Source of the DNA: an uncultured Prevotellaceae bacterium
GTDB taxonomy: Bacteria > Bacteroidota > Bacteroidia > Bacteroidales > Bacteroidaceae
Length of the DNA: 64,000 nt
NCBI GenBank assembly: GCA_902778535.1
Contig: CACYYG010000013.1
Location: 1-64,000 of the forward strand
Direction of reading: 5' to 3'
The notes under the pieces were generated by a model, which was given only the letters and a program-made list of their open reading frames with translations, was not told the DNA's origin and searched no databases. Position 1 is the first letter of the stretch. Every line of letters starts with the position of its first letter. Positions 34,626 to 41,382 of the stretch are shown here, one piece after another. A program made the position numbers and the translations under genes.

Positions 34626-35989
34626 ACATCCGTACATTCCGCATTGGCGGTATTCACCCGGAAGAAAACAAGCTGACGCATGAGGTGCCCACAAAGGTGG
34701 CCCCTCTGCCCAAGCAGGCCATCTTCCCGTTGAGCCAGCACATCGGTGCACCTGCCGTGCCCATCGTGCAGAAAGGCGACAAGGTAAAAGTCGGCACAAA
34801 GATTGCCGATGCCGGCGGCTTCGTCTCGGCTGCCATCTTCTCCAGCGTCAGCGGCACAGTGGCCAAGATTGACACCGCCATCGATGCTACAGGCTATCGC
34901 AAGCCCTGCATCTTCATTGACGTCGAGGGTGACGAATGGGAAGAGAGCATCGACCGCAGCGACAAGCTGGAGCTGGTGAAGGATCATCCCGAAGTGACTC
35001 CAGCAGAAATAGTGTCGCGCATCAAAGAAGCCGGCGTTGTCGGCATGGGCGGTGCCTGTTTCCCCACATTCATCAAGCTCACTCCGCCGCCTACTGCCAA
35101 GGCCGAGTGTGTCATCATCAATGCTGTGGAGTGCGAACCTTATATCACCGCCGACTACCGCTTGATGATGGAACATGCCGACGAGATTCTCGTGGGCTTG
35201 GAGTTGCTGATGAAAGGCGCCAAGGTGACCAAGGGCTACATTGGCATTGAAACCAACAAACCCAAGGCCATCGAGCTGTTTGAGGAAAAAATCTCAAATC
35301 TCAAATCTCAAATCTCAAATCAGATAGAGGTTGTTCCTCTTGCCCAGCGCTATCCGCAGGGTGGCGAAAAACAGCTGGTTGATGCCGTCATCCGTCGTCA
35401 GGTTCCAGCTCCGCCAGCCATTCCTGTCAATGTTGGAGCAATAGTGCAGAACGTAGGTACTGCCTTTGCTGTCTATCAGGCAGTTATGAAGCACAAGCCG
35501 TTGTTTGAGCGCTATACTACTGTAACGGGCAAACGCCTGCAGAATCCCGGCAACTACCTGGTGCGCATGGGCACACCGATGCAGATGCTCATAGACCTCT
35601 GCGGTGGAATGCCCGAGGGTGACAACAAGCTGCTGGCAGGCGGCCCGATGATGGGTAAGGCCCTCACGTCGACTGAGGTGCCTATTTGCAAGGGAACGAA
35701 TTCGGTGACCATACTCTCCGGCGACGATGCACGCCGCAAGGAGCCGCAGCCCTGCATCCGCTGTGCCAAGTGCGTCGGTGCTTGTCCGATGGGCCTCGAG
35801 CCTTATCTGCTGGCCAAGCTCTCCGCCTTCAAGAACTGGGAGAAGGCCGAACAGGAGGACATCGTCTCGTGTATTGAGTGTGGCTCATGCCAGTTCACCT
35901 GTCCTGCCCACCGTCCGCTGCTCGACAACATCCGTCAGGGCAAGCAGACCGTCATGGGCATCATCCGTGCCCGCTCAGCGAAAAAATAA
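34622..35989 (+). CDS. rnfC: Rnf complex subunit C (NADH-binding)
   Basis: The 455-residue subunit that exchanges electrons with NAD. It has the N-terminal RnfC barrel (about 1-110), the Nqo1-like FMN/NAD domain (GMGGACFPTFIKL, NAVECEPYITADYRLM) and two 4Fe-4S clusters near the C-terminus (CIRCAKCVGACPMGLEP and CIECGSCQFTCPAHRP). A four-fold heptamer repeat at 35291-35318 is translated as ISNLKSQISN around residue 224-233, an inserted loop after FEEKISN. Overlaps rnfB by 4 bp; rnfD follows after 27 bp. Confidence 0.96.
   Translation: MNIRTFRIGGIHPEENKLTHEVPTKVAPLPKQAIFPLSQHIGAPAVPIVQKGDKVKVGTKIADAGGFVSAAIFSSVSGTVAKIDTAIDATGYRKPCIFIDVEGDEWEESIDRSDKLELVKDHPEVTPAEIVSRIKEAGVVGMGGACFPTFIKLTPPPTAKAECVIINAVECEPYITADYRLMMEHADEILVGLELLMKGAKVTKGYIGIETNKPKAIELFEEKISNLKSQISNQIEVVPLAQRYPQGGEKQLVDAVIRRQVPAPPAIPVNVGAIVQNVGTAFAVYQAVMKHKPLFERYTTVTGKRLQNPGNYLVRMGTPMQMLIDLCGGMPEGDNKLLAGGPMMGKALTSTEVPICKGTNSVTILSGDDARRKEPQPCIRCAKCVGACPMGLEPYLLAKLSAFKNWEKAEQEDIVSCIECGSCQFTCPAHRPLLDNIRQGKQTVMGIIRARSAKK
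35291..35318 (+). repeat. In-frame heptamer repeat (ATCTCAA)4 inside rnfC
   Basis: Four perfect 7-bp units. A related copy (TCTCAAAT) is in uvrA at 56020-56052. Period 7 means that gain or loss of one unit would shift the frame. Confidence 0.9.
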
Positions 35990-36016
35990 TCCATAAAACT
36001 CCTCAACTCCTTAGAA

Positions 36017-37021
36017 ATGAGTAAACTAGTCGTATCACTTTCCCCACATGCCCACGGCACCGACTCGGTGGAGCGCAACATGCGGGGCGTCATCATCGCC
36101 CTGATGCCGGCGCTGCTCGTGTCGTTCCTCTACTTCGGCATCGGCTCAGCCATCGTGTGCCTCAGCAGCGTGGCAGCCTGTGTCTTCTTCGAGTGGGCCA
36201 TCAACAAATACATCCTGAAGAATCCGCGCACCACCATCACCGACTGCTCGGCAGCTCTCACAGGCTTGCTTCTGGGCATGAACCTGCCGTCGAATCTTCC
36301 CGTTTGGATTATCATTATCGGAGCGCTCTTTGCCATCGGCGTGGCGAAGATGACCTTCGGCGGCTTGGGCAACAACATCTTCAACCCTGCGCTGGTGGGA
36401 CGCTGCGCACTCTTAGTAGCCTTCCCGGCACAGATGACCAGCTGGCCTGTGCCCGGACAGCTGCTTTCCTATACCGACGCTACTACGGGTGCTACGCCTT
36501 TGGCCGTGATGAAGGAAGCCATCAAGACCGGCAACCTGAGTGAGCTCGACAAGCTGCCCGATGCCTTCAGCCTCCTCCTGGGCGACTACAGCATGGGCGG
36601 CGGAGCCGGCACCATTGGCGAAATATGCGGCCTGGCACTCATCATCGGCCTCGTCTATATGCTGTGGAAGAACATCATCACCTGGCACATTCCCGTCAGC
36701 ATCATCGCCACCGTGTTCCTCTTCAGCACCATCATGCATGTCGCCGACCCCATCTATGCCGACCCCCTGGCAGTCATCTTCAGCGGCGGACTGCTGCTCG
36801 GCGCCATCTTCATGGCTACCGACTACGTGACGTCGCCAATGACGCCGAAAGGACAGATCATCTACGGCGTATGCATCGGCCTGCTCACCGTCGTCATCCG
36901 CAACTGGGGCAGCTATCCTGAAGGCATGTCGTTTGCCATTCTCATCATGAACGCCTTCACGCCGCTCATCAACAACTATGTCAAACCCAAGCGCTTCGGC
37001 GAAGTGCCTGCTAAACAGTAA
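36017..37021 (+). CDS. rnfD: Rnf complex subunit D (membrane, covalent FMN)
   Basis: The 334-residue integral-membrane subunit with about ten helices. The covalent-flavin motif TGATPL (about residue 158) carries the Thr to which FMN is attached. Also seen: LLLGMNLPSNLPVWIIIIGA and MATDYVTSPMTPKGQ, both standard RnfD/NqrB blocks. Followed 9 bp later by rnfG. Confidence 0.96.
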   Translation: MSKLVVSLSPHAHGTDSVERNMRGVIIALMPALLVSFLYFGIGSAIVCLSSVAACVFFEWAINKYILKNPRTTITDCSAALTGLLLGMNLPSNLPVWIIIIGALFAIGVAKMTFGGLGNNIFNPALVGRCALLVAFPAQMTSWPVPGQLLSYTDATTGATPLAVMKEAIKTGNLSELDKLPDAFSLLLGDYSMGGGAGTIGEICGLALIIGLVYMLWKNIITWHIPVSIIATVFLFSTIMHVADPIYADPLAVIFSGGLLLGAIFMATDYVTSPMTPKGQIIYGVCIGLLTVVIRNWGSYPEGMSFAILIMNAFTPLINNYVKPKRFGEVPAKQ

Positions 37022-37030
37022 GAAAAGACC

Positions 37031-37591
37031 ATGAAGAAACTGGAATCATCATTGCTGAACATGGTGCTCGTCCTGACCGGCGTGGCCGTTGTCATGGGAG
37101 CTGTGCTGGCCTTTGTCAACCATGTCACTGCCGCCCCCATTGAGGAGCAGAAGCAGCAGGCACTGGCCAACGGCATCAAGACCGTGATGCAGGCCGACAA
37201 CCTGACCGTTACCCAGACTGACACCGTCAGAACGACCGATGCCAAGGGCAAGGAGCAAGTCTACATTATTTATAACAATGAGAAGGGCGCCGCTGTGCAG
37301 AGTTCCACGATGGGCTTTGGCGGCGAGCTGAAAGTGCTCGTCGGCTTCGACACCGACGGCAATATCCTGGGCTACACCCTTCTGGAGCATCAGGAGACGC
37401 CGGGCCTGGGCGCCAAGGCCGACCAGTGGTTTCAGAAAGGGCAGAAGGGCGACATCATCGGCGCCAACCCTGCCGAGGGACTCACCGTGAGCAAGGACGG
37501 CGGCACGGTAGACGCCATCACCGCCTCCACCATCACCAGCCGAGCCTTCCTCAAGGCCGTCACCGACGCCTACAACGCATACATGAAATAA
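37031..37591 (+). CDS. rnfG: Rnf complex subunit G (periplasmic, covalent FMN)
   Basis: A 186-residue subunit with one N-terminal helix and a periplasmic FMN domain (LGYTLLEHQETPGLGAKAD). The flavin-attachment site, S/T-G-A-T in most relatives, reads T-A-S-T (DAITASTITSRAF); the FMN Thr itself is kept. 9 bp after rnfD and 16 bp before rnfE. Confidence 0.95.
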   Translation: MKKLESSLLNMVLVLTGVAVVMGAVLAFVNHVTAAPIEEQKQQALANGIKTVMQADNLTVTQTDTVRTTDAKGKEQVYIIYNNEKGAAVQSSTMGFGGELKVLVGFDTDGNILGYTLLEHQETPGLGAKADQWFQKGQKGDIIGANPAEGLTVSKDGGTVDAITASTITSRAFLKAVTDAYNAYMK

Positions 37592-37607
37592 ACACACACA
37601 CATATAT

Positions 37608-38189
37608 ATGAGCTACACAAGTATCATAAAGAACGGCATCGTCAGAGACAACCCCACGTTTGTCCTCATGCTGGGCATGTGTCCCACGCTGGCCACCACG
37701 ACATCGGCCCTCAACGGCCTGTCGATGGGCCTCGCCACCATGGCGGTGCTCATCTGCACCAACGTCGTCATCTCGCTGCTGAAGAACGTCACGCCCGACA
37801 AAGTGCGCATCCCTGTGTTCATCGTCGTTATAGCCGCCTTCGTCACCATCCTGCAGCTGGTCATCAAAGCCTTCCTGCCCGACGTCGACAAGGCGCTCGG
37901 ACTCTTCATACCCCTCATCGTGGTCAACTGCATCATCCTCGGACGTGCCGAAGCCTTTGCAGCCAAGAACAGCCCCGCCGCCTCACTCTTCGACGGCATC
38001 GGCATCGGGCTGGGCTTCACCCTCGCACTCACGCTCCTCGGCATCGTGCGCGAGCTGCTGGGAGCCGGCAGCATCTTCGGCCTCACCCTGCTGCCCGAAA
38101 CGTGCAACATCCTGCTCTTCATCCTGCCGCCGGGAGCCTTCATCACCCTCGGCTACCTCATAGCAATAGTCAATCGAATGAAGAATTAA
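37608..38189 (+). CDS. rnfE: Rnf complex subunit E (membrane)
   Basis: The 193-residue six-helix subunit (FVLMLGMCPTLATTTSALNG, NCIILGRAEAFAAKNSP). It pairs with RnfA as an inverted-topology partner across the membrane. The TAA stop (38187-38189) lies inside an AATTAAGA repeat unit that runs towards rnfA. Confidence 0.96.
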   Translation: MSYTSIIKNGIVRDNPTFVLMLGMCPTLATTTSALNGLSMGLATMAVLICTNVVISLLKNVTPDKVRIPVFIVVIAAFVTILQLVIKAFLPDVDKALGLFIPLIVVNCIILGRAEAFAAKNSPAASLFDGIGIGLGFTLALTLLGIVRELLGAGSIFGLTLLPETCNILLFILPPGAFITLGYLIAIVNRMKN

Positions 38190-38246
38190 GAGTTTAGAAT
38201 TAAGAATTATCGCTTCGCGAGTAAGAATTTCGAATTAAGAATTATG
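38184..38246 (+). repeat. AATTAAGA repeats joining rnfE and rnfA
   Basis: AATTAAGA-type units from 38184 contain the rnfE stop, then a small CGCTTCGCGAG stem, then further AATTAAGA/AATTATGG units, the last giving the ATG of rnfA (38244). Same arrangement as the ATTGAAGA linkers. Confidence 0.8.
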
Positions 38247-38846
38247 GAATATATTCTTATATTTATCAGCGCCATTTTCGTCAACAACATCGTGCTGGCA
38301 CAGTTCCTCGGCATCTGCCCCTTCCTCGGCGTGTCGAAGAAGATTGACACCTCGCTCGGCATGTCGGCCGCCGTCGCCTTCGTCATGGTGCTCGCCACCG
38401 TCGTCACCTGGCTGGTGCAGACTTTTGTGCTCGTGCCCAACCATCTGGAGTATCTGCAGACCATAGCCTTCATCCTCGTCATCGCCTCGCTGGTGCAGAT
38501 GGTAGAGATCATTCTGAAGAAAGCCTCGCCCGCCCTCTATCAGGCGCTGGGCATCTTCCTGCCCCTCATCACCACCAACTGTGCCGTGCTGGGCGTAGCC
38601 ATCCTCGTCGTCCAGAAAGACTACAGCCTGGCCCAGTCGGTCGTCTACGCCTTCAGCACCGCCATAGGCTTCGGTCTGGCGCTGACCGTATTCGCAGGCA
38701 TGCGCGAGCAGCTCGAGCTCACCAGCGTCCCCAAGGCCATGCGCGGCACGGCCATCGTGCTCGTCGCCGCAGGGCTCCTCAGCCTCGCTTTCATGGGCTT
38801 CTCGGGCGTCGACAACGGCCTGCGCACCTTCCTCGGGCTCGACTGA
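38244..38846 (+). CDS. rnfA: Rnf complex subunit A (membrane)
   Basis: The 200-residue six-helix subunit (IFVNNIVLAQFLGICPFLGVSK, TTNCAVLGVAILVVQKDYS). With RnfE it holds the membrane 2Fe-2S site, using the Cys in GICPF and NCAVLG. Last gene of the rseC-rnfBCDGEA operon; followed by copy C of the dispersed repeat. Confidence 0.96.
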   Translation: MEYILIFISAIFVNNIVLAQFLGICPFLGVSKKIDTSLGMSAAVAFVMVLATVVTWLVQTFVLVPNHLEYLQTIAFILVIASLVQMVEIILKKASPALYQALGIFLPLITTNCAVLGVAILVVQKDYSLAQSVVYAFSTAIGFGLALTVFAGMREQLELTSVPKAMRGTAIVLVAAGLLSLAFMGFSGVDNGLRTFLGLD

Positions 38847-38898
38847 CGAAACCCCGAAATTCACTATTTCATAGTAAATGACATCATTTTAGCCCGAC

Positions 38899-39444
38899 TT
38901 TTTTTATTTCAACATCGGGAAACACGAAAGCAACCAACACCTCTTCGTGTTTCCCGTTTTTTCAGAAGTGACAAAAACGTGACTGTCACCTTCAAAAATG
39001 TAAAGAAATTTTATTCCGATTTCTTTACAAATGAAATTCGTGAAATAGAATCGGAATGACACTGTTTTGCCGTCGGTCGGTCATCGGATGAGCATGAGTG
39101 TGGCTGAAAAACTGCACACACGTATGGGTTTTGTGCAGCTTTTCAGCCTCTAAATGGGCCATTTTTTGCTCCAGAACGGCATGTTTTTACTCAAAAAGAT
39201 GGTCCCCGTGAAAAAAAGGCATTGACTTTTTTTCATGGGGATATACCTTTTTGAAAACGAGGATGCTCCCGAAAGGCAGGAATATGAGCTAAGCAACTAT
39301 CAATCAGCAAGATAACCAACCCCTCTCATTTTCGCGTTTTTTTCAGCAAATTATGCTGTCGTGAATTCTGAGCCATTCTCAGCATCGTTGAGAGCTGTTT
39401 TTCCGTCACTTTTGTAAAAATTTTTTATTTGTCCTGAATAATTC
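38899..39444 (+). repeat. Dispersed structured repeat, copy C
   Basis: Occupies most of the gap 38847-39691. It begins TTTTTTATTTCAACATCG like copy B and ends TCCTGAATAATTCT. Hairpins: GGGAAACACGAA / TTCGTGTTTCCC (38917-38959), TGTAAAGAAAT / ATTTCTTTACA, GGCTGAAAA-CTGCACA / TGTGCAG-TTTTCAGCC and CCCCGTGAAAAAAA / TTTTTTTCATGGGG. The last stem has compensating changes relative to A and B. Confidence 0.88.
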
Positions 39445-39445
39445 T

Positions 39446-39553
39446 GGGGGGGGGGCGGGGGTGAGAGGGCACGGGGGTACGAGAATAGCTTGCCTGCTTT
39501 CAGTGTAAAGTCTATTCTCGTACCTCCGTACCCCCGTACCCTCGTACCCTCGA
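39446..39553 (+). repeat. G10 tract and inverted CGTACC(C/T)(C/T) octamer repeats
   Basis: A run of ten G (39446-39455), then ACGGGGGTACGAGAATAG (39471-39487 region) whose complement CTATTCTCGTACC lies at 39512-39524, followed by four octamers CGTACCNN (39519-39550). It forms a long stem-loop beyond repeat C; it may be the terminator of the rnf operon or a mobile simple sequence. Confidence 0.65.
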
Positions 39554-39616
39554 ATCGTCTGTAATTACGGAAAATCAAGAAAAATATGTCAAAATCGGGT
39601 TAAATGTTTCGTTATT

Positions 39617-39648
39617 TTTGCATATATGTTAATTAAACAGTAACTTTG
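39617..39648 (+). promoter_or_regulatory. Promoter of the rel/rsb-like operon
   Basis: TTTG (39617-39620), 20 bp, TAACTTTG (39641-39648), 43 bp before the ATG at 39692. Confidence 0.8.
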
Positions 39649-39691
39649 CAGTTAATTTATAGCATATTAAGAAATTGCAACGGCTGACACT

Positions 39692-40780
39692 ATGGAATAT
39701 CAGCTTGACATGCACGTCGAAATGCTCTTAGGACAATACAGGGAACGGCTTCCTGTCTATGAGCGTATGGCGCAACTGGCCTATGAAGCCCTGCGCCGTG
39801 CCCTTGATGCGCAGCATGTAAATGTGACTACCATAGAACACCGTGTGAAGACTGAGGCGTCGCTTGCGGGCAAGCTGGAACTCAAGGGTGGAAAATACCA
39901 TACCCTCAACGATGTGACCGACATCGTTGGTATGCGCGTAGTGACATTCTACAGCGCCGATGTAGACAAAGTGGCCGCCATTGTCAACGAGCTATTCGAT
40001 GTAGACTGGAGCAAGTCGGTCGACAAGCGTAAGCTGCACCGGTTGGACAGTTTCGGCTACAACTCGCTGCATTACATCTGCAAACTACCGAAGTCGGTGG
40101 TTAACGAACAGGACATGCCTCTGCTCAATGAGCTGTCTTTCGAGATACAGATGCGCACCGCCCTGCAACATGTGTGGAGTACGTTAGAGCATGATACCGG
40201 CTACAAAGTTGCCGTAAAGATTCCACACGAATATCAGCGTCAGTTCAACAGATTGGCCGGTATGCTGGAGCTTGTCGACGAGGAGTTCAACAGGCTTCGC
40301 AACATCCTGACCGACTACCGACGGCAGATGCTTGCGCTGGAAGCTTCCGGGCAACTTGACGACGTCGACCTGAATGTCGACACGTTCCGTCGCTATCTGG
40401 ATATGCATCCCTTTGCACGACTGAACCAGCGTATAGCCGCCATTAACCAGGCTGAACTCTATCCTGTTTCGCTGATGCCTTTCCTTTTGGTGCTCCAGAA
40501 GCTTGGCTTGGAGACGCTCGGCGACGTAAACCGACTCATTGAAGAGTACAGTGATGATGCCTATCGGCTGGCAGCCTTACAACTTGGAGCTACTGAACTT
40601 GACATTCTGTCAGACAACATAGGAATACAGAATCTCTGCTATGTCTATGTTATTAAACGAGGCGGCGGCGTGGCTGGGCTTTGTCAAGTCTTCGACTGGC
40701 TGAATGGCTATGATGCGGGCAATATGGCACTCGCACAGAAATTGTTCAAACAGGCCCAGACACTCACATTTAACCAATAG
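39692..40780 (+). CDS. RelA/SpoT-type (p)ppGpp synthetase-domain protein without hydrolase domain
   Basis: A 362-residue protein with the alarmone synthetase fold. Key motifs are EHRVKTEASLAGKLE (ATP site; about 49-63), DIVGMRVV (78-84; Asp/Arg of the GTP site), SFGYNSLHYI (120-129) and FEIQMRTALQHVWSTLEHDTGYK split across 150-172. No HD, TGS or ACT domain. A helical C-terminal tail (about 190-362) replaces the usual small-synthetase tail. The hydrolase function lies in the next gene, 4 bp downstream, so the pair looks like a Rel protein split into two. Synthetase activity is inferred from motifs. Confidence 0.82.
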   Translation: MEYQLDMHVEMLLGQYRERLPVYERMAQLAYEALRRALDAQHVNVTTIEHRVKTEASLAGKLELKGGKYHTLNDVTDIVGMRVVTFYSADVDKVAAIVNELFDVDWSKSVDKRKLHRLDSFGYNSLHYICKLPKSVVNEQDMPLLNELSFEIQMRTALQHVWSTLEHDTGYKVAVKIPHEYQRQFNRLAGMLELVDEEFNRLRNILTDYRRQMLALEASGQLDDVDLNVDTFRRYLDMHPFARLNQRIAAINQAELYPVSLMPFLLVLQKLGLETLGDVNRLIEEYSDDAYRLAALQLGATELDILSDNIGIQNLCYVYVIKRGGGVAGLCQVFDWLNGYDAGNMALAQKLFKQAQTLTFNQ

Positions 40781-40784
40781 CCCC

Positions 40785-41357
40785 ATGAAGAAACAAATAG
40801 ACACCTCACTGCTCGACAGCGCCATCGTCTTTGCCGTCAATGCCCATCAGGGTATAGAGCGGAAAGGCAAAGGGTTTCCATACATTGTTCACCCTATGGA
40901 GGCTATGAGCATCGTAGCCACCATGACTAATGATCAGGAGCTGTTGGCAGCAGCCGTTCTGCATGACGTTATTGAGGACACTGACACTACTGCCGATGAT
41001 CTGCGACGTGAATTCGGCGAGCGCATAGCCATGTTGGTGGAGGCTGAGAGCGACGTTAAAATGGACGGTTCAAAGGCAGACTCATGGCACCGGCGCAAGC
41101 AGGCAGCATTAGACAGGCTGACGGCATCTGGCCGTGATGTGAAAATCGTGGCCTTGGGCGACAAGCTGTCGAACATGCGGCTTATAGCACATGACTACGC
41201 CACATTGGGTGATGAAATTTGGGACCGTTTCAATGTCAAGAATAAGGCCGACCATGCCTGGCGATACCACAGCCTGGTAAATGCTCTGAGCGACCTTTCA
41301 GGTACTGAAGCATACAAGGAATTCTGCATGCTGGTTGAAAAGGTTTTTGGGATTTAG
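40785..41357 (+). CDS. Stand-alone HD-domain (p)ppGpp hydrolase-like protein
   Basis: A 190-residue HD protein. Metal/catalytic motifs of the SpoT/Mesh1 family are present: ARK-type AHQGIERKGKGFPYIVHPMEA (20-40), the HD pair in AVLHDVIEDTDTT (57-69) and the final Asp in ALGDKLSNMR (about 118-127). Such proteins remove the 3'-pyrophosphate of (p)ppGpp. ATG at 40785 follows the synthetase stop by 4 bp. The next gene starts 25 bp downstream. Confidence 0.82.
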   Translation: MKKQIDTSLLDSAIVFAVNAHQGIERKGKGFPYIVHPMEAMSIVATMTNDQELLAAAVLHDVIEDTDTTADDLRREFGERIAMLVEAESDVKMDGSKADSWHRRKQAALDRLTASGRDVKIVALGDKLSNMRLIAHDYATLGDEIWDRFNVKNKADHAWRYHSLVNALSDLSGTEAYKEFCMLVEKVFGI

Positions 41358-41382
41358 CAGCATATCTATCCAATGTAACGCT

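Noticed and set aside
33753-38846. Na+-NQR operon
   Set aside because: The RnfB ferredoxin clusters and the order B-C-D-G-E-A identify Rnf; no NqrF or NqrA is present.
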